From the NCBI GenBank assembly GCA_910585375.1, contig CAJUCZ010000005.1:1-64000 (forward strand): a stretch of 64,000 bases of DNA. The letters are read 5' to 3'. The position numbers and the translations under genes were made by a program. Positions 7,599 to 15,874 of the stretch are shown here, piece by piece; the stretch's first letter is position 1, and each line of letters begins with the position of its first letter. The notes below the pieces were generated by a model, which saw nothing but the letters and a program-made list of their open reading frames with translations, did not search any database and was not told the DNA's origin. Source of the stretch: an uncultured Alphaproteobacteria bacterium. GTDB lineage: Bacteria > Pseudomonadota > Alphaproteobacteria > RF32 > CAG-239.

Positions 7599-10466
7599 AT
7601 GATGGTGAATCTACAAAAAATAAAACAGTTTTTTGAACTGTCAAAAAAAGAAACCGCAGCCATATTGGGCAGCGTGTTTCTGACTGTTTTGCTTTTTGCC
7701 GCTCCGGCGGACGCCGACACTTCATGCCGCGCCGGAGATGAAGCCGACAAAGTTGACGTTTCCGGAATGGAAGCAAGAGATCCGGCAGAAACGGTCGGAG
7801 AATGTACACCACCGAAAAAATGTGACAGCGAAGACTGTGTCGATGCCGCACCGGCAGACGGAATTACACGGGTATCATCACGTGTCGGCCACCGCGGACA
7901 AAATTCCGCCGGCGGAACAAACGTCGGCTCAACCGACCATAAAGGCACCGACTATGCGGCTGCCGGAGGATCGGCCGTTTACGCAGCGGCCGACGGCACC
8001 GTCAGAATCGTAAAATATAATTGCAGTGTCAGTGCGAGCGGCACGGTCATCGGATACGGAAACTATGTTGCAATCGAGCATGACAACGGACTGTGGACGG
8101 TTTACGCCCACCTTTCCGCCGCCGGTGTCAGCGTCGGACAAAGGGTAAAAAAAGGGCAAGTCATCGGCCTTATCGGAAACACCGGCGGTTCGACCGGAAA
8201 CCACCTGCACGTGGAGTACCGTCAGGGCGGTTTTAAAGGCGAAGTCATTGATCCGCTGGAAGAAGGCGCAACCCAATACGGCCTTTGCACACCGCCGGAA
8301 GAATATACCAATAAAGGAACATCAAACAATAATGCTTCCATAAGTTCGCCCGATGCTTCTACCGGTACGGCAGGCGGCGTTTCGGCCGGCGGCGTCGAAG
8401 CCAACGAGCATACCGACAAAGACTGCAATCCGGCGATTTTTAAGCAGACTTATGAAAAATGTTTGTTCTGCAACCTTTTCAAAGTCGCTTTTAACGCCTG
8501 CTCCGCCATTGCCAAGAAATCTTTTGAGACTTTTGCCAATCCGGTGGCGACGGTGGTTGCCCTCGGTTTTGCCCTCTGGGTCGCCTTCTTCCTGCTGACT
8601 TATTTGTCCGGCTTAAAAACAGAAGAGCCCAAACGCTTTTTCAAAAGTCTTTTGCAGCAGGCTTTTGTCGTCTTGTTTATTTATTTGTTTTTGAAGTCCG
8701 ACTCCGCTTCATTCATGAGCATTGCCCTTGAGCCGATTTTTAATACCGGATTTAATCTGGCCCGACTGGCCATGGGAGCGTCCATTGACTGCGGCAGCGC
8801 GGACGGATACGGCATTATTACCGACGGCGGGCTGCCGGCTTCCATGGGCAACAGCATTATTTGCACAATCAAAGCCATTCAGGACAAGCTGACCAATCTG
8901 ATGGCCATGGGCACGTCTTCAATGTGCGTGGCTTTTTATACAAAGGCTTATTTTAACGTATTTCCACATCTGGGATATCTGATTGCCGGCATCGGCATGT
9001 GGGTCGGCGCTTTGGCTTTGCTGTTTATCTTTCCGTTTTTGATGCTGGACTCCGTCTTACACATGGGCGTAGCCTGTGCATTGCTGCCGCTGGCTATCGG
9101 CGCTTTTGCCTTTAAGCCGACAAAAGGTTATGTCGGCAAAATCTGGGAAACGTTTTTACATGCCATGTTCCAGTTTGTATTTCTGACCATTGTGATTCTG
9201 ATTTTGTGCACGGCACTGGAAAATATTATGACCGGCGCTGTCTCTGACGAAGAAATCGCTCAAGGTTTATGGCAGGTGGCGCTGACAAAGATGAAATGGA
9301 TCGGCATACCGTTCCTAAAGACCGTATTTGTTATTTTGCTGGGCTGGGCAGTTTTAGGACAAATTGCTTCGTTTGCACAATCTTTTGCCAGTACGGTTTC
9401 CAGCGCCAATGAATCCAGAAAAATCGGCGGTATGGCGGCTTCAGCCGGCAAAGGCCTGTTTAACCGCGTGGCCAAACCGGCTCTTAAAAGAGTGGGAAGC
9501 GATGTGGGCGGCGTGGTCAGAAACGCCGGCAGTGCGGCAAAATCTTTTGCCGTTAGCCGTTATCGCGATAACAAGGCCGACAAGTTTATGAACGCCGATT
9601 ATCGTGAGCGTAAAGGCATTGTGGAAGGGAAAGACGAAAACGGCAACACCACTTATACCAGAAACTCCAAATCATGGTTCTTGCGGCGCGATAAGCAGAC
9701 CACACTGACCATGGCCGGCGACCAAAAAGTTTGGTCCAAAGAAAAAAGGCTGTCCGCTTCTACCGTAAAACGGACGGAAATCCGCAATGACATTAAGACC
9801 GAAACGATTGTTAAAAACGGCAATATCGTCAGTGAAAAGATTGATTTTAACGATAAAAAATATCAAAACATGCTGGCCGGCGACAGGATAGACATGGCAG
9901 CCATAGAAGAACTGCGCAGCAACAGCGCCGGCAATATCGACGAGGTTAACAAAGCAATTTTGTATCATGCCATGGAAACCAGAATGCCGGGGGTCGTCAA
10001 CAGCCATTTTGAGCTGCGTCATATGAAAGACAACGGCCATATTGAAGTCTCAAAAGACGAGAATGGCAATGAAGTCATGAAAATGACGAAAGTTGAGGAG
10101 AACGGCACGCAGCATATTTATTCTATGGTTACTGTCGCCAACGGAAAAGTGACGACGACTTATGAAAAAATCAGGGCCAACGGCAATGCCGAAATTTTAC
10201 GCAGCAACGGCATCATGAACAAAAAATCGACTTTGAAATATGACAAAAACGGAAATGTCAAGGCCGGAAGCGTCAAAAACTCTTATGCAGCCGCACGACG
10301 TTTTACCCATAACCGCAGCTCCCTGCCGGTTGACGCGTTCGGACATCTGGCCGGCTATATGCCGCAAAAGGAAACTCTCGGACTGAGCGAAGAAGAATGG
10401 AACGAGTTCTGCAACCAGCATCTGAACGAAAGACGAGTACGTACGCTCGGCGAATTTGCCGATTGA
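7599..10466 (+). CDS. M23 (LytM) peptidase fused to a VirB6/TrbL-like domain (fourth of four)
   Basis: Starting from the ATG at 7599 (955 residues; an ATG at 7581 overlapping the previous gene is the alternative), a signal segment ends near ADA (residue 39). Residues 90-215 form a LytM/M23 domain with the full zinc and catalytic set: H114xxxD118, H171, and H202xH204. M23 enzymes are endopeptidases that cut peptidoglycan cross-links. After a Ser/Gly-rich linker comes a CxxC motif and a VirB6-like polytopic region (about residues 280-610), then a 340-residue hydrophilic cytoplasmic tail. Local cell-wall opening at the secretion channel would explain the fusion (inference). T4SSs usually use a separate lytic transglycosylase (VirB1), and none is visible here. 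Confidence 0.82.
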   Translation: MMVNLQKIKQFFELSKKETAAILGSVFLTVLLFAAPADADTSCRAGDEADKVDVSGMEARDPAETVGECTPPKKCDSEDCVDAAPADGITRVSSRVGHRGQNSAGGTNVGSTDHKGTDYAAAGGSAVYAAADGTVRIVKYNCSVSASGTVIGYGNYVAIEHDNGLWTVYAHLSAAGVSVGQRVKKGQVIGLIGNTGGSTGNHLHVEYRQGGFKGEVIDPLEEGATQYGLCTPPEEYTNKGTSNNNASISSPDASTGTAGGVSAGGVEANEHTDKDCNPAIFKQTYEKCLFCNLFKVAFNACSAIAKKSFETFANPVATVVALGFALWVAFFLLTYLSGLKTEEPKRFFKSLLQQAFVVLFIYLFLKSDSASFMSIALEPIFNTGFNLARLAMGASIDCGSADGYGIITDGGLPASMGNSIICTIKAIQDKLTNLMAMGTSSMCVAFYTKAYFNVFPHLGYLIAGIGMWVGALALLFIFPFLMLDSVLHMGVACALLPLAIGAFAFKPTKGYVGKIWETFLHAMFQFVFLTIVILILCTALENIMTGAVSDEEIAQGLWQVALTKMKWIGIPFLKTVFVILLGWAVLGQIASFAQSFASTVSSANESRKIGGMAASAGKGLFNRVAKPALKRVGSDVGGVVRNAGSAAKSFAVSRYRDNKADKFMNADYRERKGIVEGKDENGNTTYTRNSKSWFLRRDKQTTLTMAGDQKVWSKEKRLSASTVKRTEIRNDIKTETIVKNGNIVSEKIDFNDKKYQNMLAGDRIDMAAIEELRSNSAGNIDEVNKAILYHAMETRMPGVVNSHFELRHMKDNGHIEVSKDENGNEVMKMTKVEENGTQHIYSMVTVANGKVTTTYEKIRANGNAEILRSNGIMNKKSTLKYDKNGNVKAGSVKNSYAAARRFTHNRSSLPVDAFGHLAGYMPQKETLGLSEEEWNEFCNQHLNERRVRTLGEFAD

Positions 10467-10478
10467 TAAAACATTTTG

Positions 10479-10505
10479 GAATTTGTACACAATTCTGTTT
10501 TTTTT
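10479..10505 (+). terminator. weak terminator after the virB6-like operon
   Basis: A 5-bp stem (GAATT/AATTC) with a 7-base loop is followed by a run of T residues. It lies right after the stop of the fourth VirB6-like gene. The stem is short and A/T-rich, so termination may be only partial. Confidence 0.3.
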
Positions 10506-10534
10506 GTACTATTTTCTTGATTAATTTAACTTTA

Positions 10535-10563
10535 TTGAATATGTTGTCTGTAATAGATTTAAT
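10535..10563 (+). promoter_or_regulatory. promoter of the double-HTH regulator gene
   Basis: TTGAAT (10535-10540) and TTTAAT (10558-10563) are exactly 17 bases apart. An AGAGG ribosome-binding site (10576-10580) and the ATG at 10590 follow. A GTTACA sequence just after the -10 (10565-10570) resembles the TGTAAC/GTTACA motifs near other promoters of this locus and could be an operator. Confidence 0.5.
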
Positions 10564-10589
10564 CGTTACACAACAAGAGGTAAAGTTAA

Positions 10590-11570
10590 ATGGAAGAAAT
10601 TATTTTCCCGAACCAGATCAGAATGTACCGCAGACTTCGCGGACGTTCCATGCAAGAACTTGCCGACCATTTATCGGTCAGCCTTTCCGCAATTTCCAAA
10701 ATTGAAAAAGGATACCGCAGGGTTGATCAGGAGCAGTTGGTTCGTGTTGCCGAATTTTTGGATTGTCCTCTGCAGGATTTGTTTGTAAATGAGCAGAATT
10801 CCCAGCAGGAAGTTGTTCAGGCCTGGAGGCGCGAGCAGGAAAGAAGAAACAAAATTAATGAGAAAACCGGACTGAAAACATTGGGTGCCGGTTTGAGACA
10901 AATCCGCAACGATAAAAATCTGACATTAATTGAAGTAGCCGAAAGCGCTGATATGACCCTTTCCGTTTATCACAGAATTGAGATGGGACAGCGTGAGGTT
11001 TCCGATAAGGAATTTAAAAACATAGCCAAGGCGTTGAGCGTTTCTCCCGATGAGCTCAGAGAAAGCATTAAATCATTGGAAGACCGCGGCATGTTGGAAG
11101 AAATTATTCAGAGAAACGATGCCAAATATAAATTGTTGTCCTCACCGCGCGGCGCAATTTCCGCTTTCAGTGCTCCCAATGCGCCGGAAGCTTCCAAAAT
11201 GTCCGTTTTCGGCATTGCCGGCAAAAACGGCGATATCATTGTTGATCCGGAGCAGGAAATCAAAAAAGTTGTTCGCCCTTCCCAGTTGATTAACAAAAAG
11301 GATGCCTATGCCATTAATTTGTGCACAAGAAGACTGGGCAGCCTGTTGCCGACAAGATCTATTTTGTTTGTTGACCCGCAGGATGTTGTCAGCGTTGGCG
11401 ATATAGCGCTGTACTATGCCGAAGATGATGCGACCGAGGCCAAAGTTCTGAGTATTCGCGAGGATGAAAACGGTACACTTTACGGTTTGCGGTGGAATCC
11501 CGATGAGCGGATAGAGATTGGAAATGATGATCTCAGCCGGGTTCATAAGGTCGTTGCCATAACACTTTAA
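10590..11570 (+). CDS. transcription regulator with two XRE-type HTH domains and a LexA/S24-like C-terminal domain
   Basis: The 326-residue protein has two Cro/C1-type helix-turn-helix domains in tandem (about residues 8-65 and 100-158), each with the typical QELADHLSVSLSAISKIEKG-like pattern. The C-terminal half (about residues 230-326) resembles the beta-rich S24/LexA fold, but where S24 repressors have the catalytic Ser-Met pair I see no equivalent (LCTRRLGS). Self-cleavage is therefore unlikely, and this domain may serve dimerisation or ligand sensing. It has its own promoter and a strong terminator, and it sits between the two plus-strand halves of the secretion locus. It is the best local candidate for the locus regulator (inference). 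Confidence 0.8.
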   Translation: MEEIIFPNQIRMYRRLRGRSMQELADHLSVSLSAISKIEKGYRRVDQEQLVRVAEFLDCPLQDLFVNEQNSQQEVVQAWRREQERRNKINEKTGLKTLGAGLRQIRNDKNLTLIEVAESADMTLSVYHRIEMGQREVSDKEFKNIAKALSVSPDELRESIKSLEDRGMLEEIIQRNDAKYKLLSSPRGAISAFSAPNAPEASKMSVFGIAGKNGDIIVDPEQEIKKVVRPSQLINKKDAYAINLCTRRLGSLLPTRSILFVDPQDVVSVGDIALYYAEDDATEAKVLSIREDENGTLYGLRWNPDERIEIGNDDLSRVHKVVAITL

Positions 11571-11586
11571 CGAAGCAACTTTTTCC

Positions 11587-11621
11587 AGCCCCGTTATTCT
11601 TCAATAAACGGGGCTTTTTTT
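11587..11621 (+). terminator. rho-independent terminator after the regulator gene
   Basis: A perfect 9-bp GC-rich stem (11587-11595 with 11607-11615) is followed by a run of T residues, 16 bases after the stop codon. Confidence 0.88.
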
Positions 11622-11716
11622 ATGGAATGACGCGGTTTTTATTAACCTGAAATTTACGAGATTTGCGTTATATTAAAACAGGTATGGGAAAATATTAATT
11701 TTTTAGGGCAAAAGAG

Positions 11717-14700
11717 TTGGCAGAAGAATACAGATCGAGTTTAAACCGACTCAAAAACAAAGCCGGAGACGGAGAAGATCCTGTTCTGGTTGCCCAGCGT
11801 TTTTTAAATATTTTCCGGCAGCTGCATATTTTTGATGAGAAAAGGCATGCCGAGTTTAAAGCGCAAATTCTGGCTTTATCTCCCGATATTCGCGGCGTAT
11901 TCGGAATGCTTCCCGGCGGACAGGCTCTGCAGGAATACGCTGATGACGTTGTCAGAGAAGCCGGCGGCACAGCAACAATCGGCGACACTTCCGCAACCTC
12001 GGCACAAGATACAATCTTATCAGCGGCAATGGCTGAAGCCGCTCCGTCTTCTTTACCGCAACAATCTTCAGCTCCTCAGGGTCAAGCGGTTCCACCGCCA
12101 CAGGCCATTCCGCAGATTATTCAGGCAGGCGGAGGGAAGATTGTTGCCGACGAGGCTTTTGCTCAAACACTGGCACAGGCTTTTGCCAAAGCGTTACAAT
12201 TTTCCGACAACAACAAAAAAGAAGATATTAAAGAACTTATTGCCGCCATCAGGGAATCGAAAAGCACCGCTCCGGCCGAACAGACAAAAGAAATGCCGAT
12301 ACAGTCTGCCGGCACGGCTCCGACTGTTGCGACCGAATCCAAACTGGTGGCAGATGAAGAATTTGCCCAAACTCTTGCCCGCTCTTTTGCCAAGGCGTTG
12401 CAATTTTCCGATGCCAACAAAAAAGAAGACATTAAAGAGCTCATTGCCGCCATCAGGGAATCGAAAACAACAGACGCCTCCCCCGCAGCCATCTCCCAAA
12501 CAGTTTCGGAACAACGGCAGGTTTGTCTGAGCGCCGACGAATCTTTTGCTCAAATGTTAGCGACTTCTTTTACTCAGGCATTAGAAACGGCTAATGCCGG
12601 TAAAACCGGCGAGATGCAGGAATTGATTGACGCCATAAAAGGCATTAAATTTGATATTCCGCAGGCGGTTACACCGACAGCGGCATCAGCACAGGAACTT
12701 CCGTCAGCGGGTGCGGCACCGCAGTTAAATATTGACGGCAATTTTGCACAAATTTTAGCCCAGTCTTTCGCTTCGGCGCTTGAAATGTCAAATGCCGGAC
12801 ATAAGGCCGAAATGCAGGAACTGATTGCGGCCATCAGAGAATCAGGCCGCGCGGCATCTGCACCGGTACAGGGCGGCGAGCTTCTGCCGAATCCGACTGT
12901 TCTTCAATCGCAGGAACCTCTTACCGTTATTGCCGATGAACGTTTTGCCCAAAGCATTTCCCAAAGTTTGTCAACGGCGTTGGAAACTTTCGGACAGAAT
13001 CAGGCTGATGGTTTTAAGGAGCTGGCACAGGCTTTCAGGGAATCGCAGGCCGAAATCAGACCGGCTGCCGATGCCGACTTTGCCGCTGCTCCGATAAGCG
13101 GCGGGACAATCAAAGTGGTTGCGGATGAGAATTTTGCCTTAACTCTGGCTAAAAGTTTTTCATCGGCAATTGTTTCTTCTGACCAGAAACGGGCTGCTGA
13201 GATGGAAAAACTGATGCTGGCCGTTCAGGCCGGTCAGCATCAGGTCGTTTATGCTTCCGGCGAAACCGTTCAACCGCAGCAATCGGCTTCGGTTTTCAGC
13301 AATGACAATCTGGTCAGGGAGATTACCGAGGCTTTGAGCAATGCCATAAATTCCTCAAAATCAGAGACAATCGAACTGACGAATGCCATCAGGGAATCGC
13401 AGAGCGAACTGGCAAAGATATTGCTGCAGAATAATACGCAAAACAACGCTTCCGCCGCCAACAACAATGCCAATACAATTCAAATCAACAATGCTCCGAT
13501 TGTTTTGCCGATTGACGAGATTGTCGGACGGGTTATTGAAGCACAATCAGGCTTTTTGAAAGAAATAAGCCGTCATCAGACCGAAGAACTTTCATCCGTA
13601 ATCTCATCGGCGCTGAAAGAAAGTCAGGAATTGTCCAGTCGGACGATTGTTGATGCCATTAAGGCTTTTCAGGAAGAAAATCTGCAACTTATCCGCACTC
13701 TGCCCGTTCAGGTCAGGGAAGTACGGGTTCAGGAGGTTCCGGTGCAGGAGGTTCGGACGCCGGTTGTATCTATACAGGAAAAGCCAGAAGAAGAAGCGCC
13801 AATTCTGCCGGAAGATATTTCACTTCCCGACACAGCAGAAGAGAAGTTGCCGGAGACCTTTGCGGCTGACACAACAGACGAATCCAAGAAGAAAAAAAAG
13901 AAAAAGAAGAAGAAAAAATCAAAATCCGCGGAAGACGGGCTTGTCGATCCGCGTCCTATTCCGCAGTTTGTTCAGGATGATGTTACCAACGCAACAGAAC
14001 CGGCCGGAGGCAATGCCTTTCTGGACGTTTCATTATTCGGTGATGTCGAAGACAACGATATCAATTCTCTTTTGCCTGACGTTTCAGACAACAATGATGA
14101 CGAACTTTTATCCGTCAGCAATGATGATGGCGAAGATAATTTTGCCGGCAAGGATATTTCCGAAAGCCTGAACGGCTTTTCCGAAGCCGCTTTTGACAAT
14201 AACGAAGAAAAAATCCTGCCTGAAGAAACGGAGCCGGAAGAAGAATACGAATTTCCGGAGGATGTCGCTGAAAATACCGATGAAGCGGCATATCCGCAAG
14301 AGCAGGAAAGTTTGCCTGACGAACAGGAAACTGCTGAAGAAATTTTTGAAGAAGAACCGCAAAACGAATTTTCAGAAGCACTCCCAGACAATGCCGCGGC
14401 AGAAGAACCGGATTTGTCCGCTGATACCGGAGAAGCCGAACCGGAGATTTCAGCACCTAAAAAAGCGCCGCGCAACAGTTTGTTTGACAGCATCAACCGC
14501 TCCATTAAAAGCAGCAGCAAATCTGATTTTGACCGATACATTAAATCCGAATTTGAATCAGCCGCCATAGAAGAAGACGAAGTTTCCGGCGCGGACTGGG
14601 GATTTGGCATGACAGAAGAAGCAGAGCCGGAAGTTTCGGCGGCAGAATACAAAGGCTGGGTTTCTGAAGATGAAGAAGAAGGCGTTGAAGGGCAAGACTG

Positions 14701-15157
14701 GGAATGGGAGTATGAGGAAAACGCCGAAGTTTCACCAACTCCCGCCGTTAATGCCGAAGGTGTTGAAGGTCAGGACTGGGAATGGGAGTATGAAGAAGAG
14801 CCCGCTGATGACAGTGAAAGTCAAGATTGGGAGTGGGCTTATGAAGAAGTATCCGATACGGAATCCGACGCCCAACAATCTGCCGGCGTAACAGAAGGCC
14901 AAGACTGGGAATGGGTATATGAAGAAAATTACGCCGCCTTTACAGTCTACGGGCAGGAAGTTGACGTTTCTGCTCCGGTACAGCTTAATACCAATCTGCT
15001 TTCCGAGGACGGCAAAAGCAACAACCGCCGAAATAACCAAAAGCGGTTACGCGTGAAATCTGAAAACGGCCCCCGACTGTCGGACGAAATTATGATTGCC
15101 GAGCTGCAAAAACCGGAAGAACGGCCGCAGCCTTATGCCGGCGCTGCGGATATCTGA
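11717..15157 (+). CDS. large acidic repeat protein of unknown function
   Basis: This 1146-residue protein uses a TTG start with an AGGG site 8 bases upstream. A short N-terminal region (about 1-80) is followed by seven or eight imperfect repeats of about 70 residues, each with a core like ADExFAQTLAxSFAKAL and an IxELIAAIRES segment (about residues 141-650), suggesting paired amphipathic helices. Next come an 11-lysine block, a long Asp/Glu-rich region, and four copies of a QDWEWxYEE unit (about residues 990-1075). There is no signal peptide or membrane segment, so it should be cytoplasmic unless exported by the T4SS. No family is recognised; scaffold or secreted substrate are both possible. 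Confidence 0.75.
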   Translation: MAEEYRSSLNRLKNKAGDGEDPVLVAQRFLNIFRQLHIFDEKRHAEFKAQILALSPDIRGVFGMLPGGQALQEYADDVVREAGGTATIGDTSATSAQDTILSAAMAEAAPSSLPQQSSAPQGQAVPPPQAIPQIIQAGGGKIVADEAFAQTLAQAFAKALQFSDNNKKEDIKELIAAIRESKSTAPAEQTKEMPIQSAGTAPTVATESKLVADEEFAQTLARSFAKALQFSDANKKEDIKELIAAIRESKTTDASPAAISQTVSEQRQVCLSADESFAQMLATSFTQALETANAGKTGEMQELIDAIKGIKFDIPQAVTPTAASAQELPSAGAAPQLNIDGNFAQILAQSFASALEMSNAGHKAEMQELIAAIRESGRAASAPVQGGELLPNPTVLQSQEPLTVIADERFAQSISQSLSTALETFGQNQADGFKELAQAFRESQAEIRPAADADFAAAPISGGTIKVVADENFALTLAKSFSSAIVSSDQKRAAEMEKLMLAVQAGQHQVVYASGETVQPQQSASVFSNDNLVREITEALSNAINSSKSETIELTNAIRESQSELAKILLQNNTQNNASAANNNANTIQINNAPIVLPIDEIVGRVIEAQSGFLKEISRHQTEELSSVISSALKESQELSSRTIVDAIKAFQEENLQLIRTLPVQVREVRVQEVPVQEVRTPVVSIQEKPEEEAPILPEDISLPDTAEEKLPETFAADTTDESKKKKKKKKKKKSKSAEDGLVDPRPIPQFVQDDVTNATEPAGGNAFLDVSLFGDVEDNDINSLLPDVSDNNDDELLSVSNDDGEDNFAGKDISESLNGFSEAAFDNNEEKILPEETEPEEEYEFPEDVAENTDEAAYPQEQESLPDEQETAEEIFEEEPQNEFSEALPDNAAAEEPDLSADTGEAEPEISAPKKAPRNSLFDSINRSIKSSSKSDFDRYIKSEFESAAIEEDEVSGADWGFGMTEEAEPEVSAAEYKGWVSEDEEEGVEGQDWEWEYEENAEVSPTPAVNAEGVEGQDWEWEYEEEPADDSESQDWEWAYEEVSDTESDAQQSAGVTEGQDWEWVYEENYAAFTVYGQEVDVSAPVQLNTNLLSEDGKSNNRRNNQKRLRVKSENGPRLSDEIMIAELQKPEERPQPYAGAADI
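12137..13410 (+). repeat. tandem coding repeats of the acidic protein
   Basis: Seven imperfect copies of a roughly 210-220-base unit encode the ADExFAQ...AIRES segments. Copies one and two are the most similar; later copies diverge. Confidence 0.7.
14685..14930 (+). repeat. Trp/Glu-rich coding repeats
   Basis: Four short units encoding QDWEWxYEE are separated by variable acidic or Pro/Ser spacers. They lie near the C terminus of the large acidic protein and resemble short linear binding motifs. Confidence 0.7.
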
Positions 15158-15232
15158 GCGTAAGCAAAAAAAGTGATTTACAAAGGGAAACGGCTCATCT
15201 AAATTAAAAGTGTGGATTTTGAGGAGTATACC

Positions 15233-15865
15233 ATGGAACAAAACAGTACCGAGAATCAGACTGAGGTTTCGCAGGAAACCTTGTGGTATTTGAATAATTA
15301 TATTCTGCTCCGCGATTATCTTGACCGGACAATTGCGCGGATTGCCGCCCGATGCGTCCGTTCAGGGAACATTGCCATGGAGGAATATCCGTTTTACGGT
15401 TATATTCTTGATGTACTGGAAGAAATCTGCGACACCGGAGATTTTGTGCTGACCCATCCCGAACTTTATCCTTACGTTGAAAAGAAGATAAAAGGCGGGC
15501 TGGCCGGTCTGAAAAAGGATCTGCAGGAATACAAGCTTGAGCTCAAGAGCAATGCAACACCGGAGATGATCAAAGACGATAAAGGCGAGCTTGACAGAAT
15601 GAAAAAAGCACTCGGCATTACGGAAGACGATACGGCTTTTGACCCGACAGCCGGTGCCGGCATGAGTATGAACGACGTTGTGGACAAGATTTTGAAAGAA
15701 AACACCGGCAGCGGCCTGAATCAGCAGGATGATTTGCCGGCGCCGGAAATCAAATCTTTTGAAGAACATGAAAAAGAAATGGCAAAAGCTCAACAACAGC
15801 AAAAAGTTCAGGCACAAATAGAAGCGGCCAAAGCCCCTCAATCCAAGCCGCAAGGGCAATCTTAA
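15233..15865 (+). CDS. conserved-looking hypothetical protein of the secretion locus
   Basis: The ATG at 15233 lies 6 bases after GAGGAG. The 210-residue product has a helical N-terminal domain (about residues 15-115) with many aromatic and charged residues, then a flexible acidic linker and a Gln/Ala/Lys-rich coiled C terminus. There is no signal peptide or membrane segment, so it should be cytoplasmic. It sits 9 bases before the secretin-like lipoprotein gene, in the same apparent operon. I do not recognise a family. Confidence 0.65.
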   Translation: MEQNSTENQTEVSQETLWYLNNYILLRDYLDRTIARIAARCVRSGNIAMEEYPFYGYILDVLEEICDTGDFVLTHPELYPYVEKKIKGGLAGLKKDLQEYKLELKSNATPEMIKDDKGELDRMKKALGITEDDTAFDPTAGAGMSMNDVVDKILKENTGSGLNQQDDLPAPEIKSFEEHEKEMAKAQQQQKVQAQIEAAKAPQSKPQGQS

Positions 15866-15874
15866 GGACGGATA

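Noticed and set aside
6836..7948. 370-residue minus-strand frame opposite two VirB6-like genes
   Set aside because: It has biased, Cys/Ser/Phe-rich composition typical of a shadow of Ala/Gly-rich coding DNA and covers the junction of two well-supported genes.
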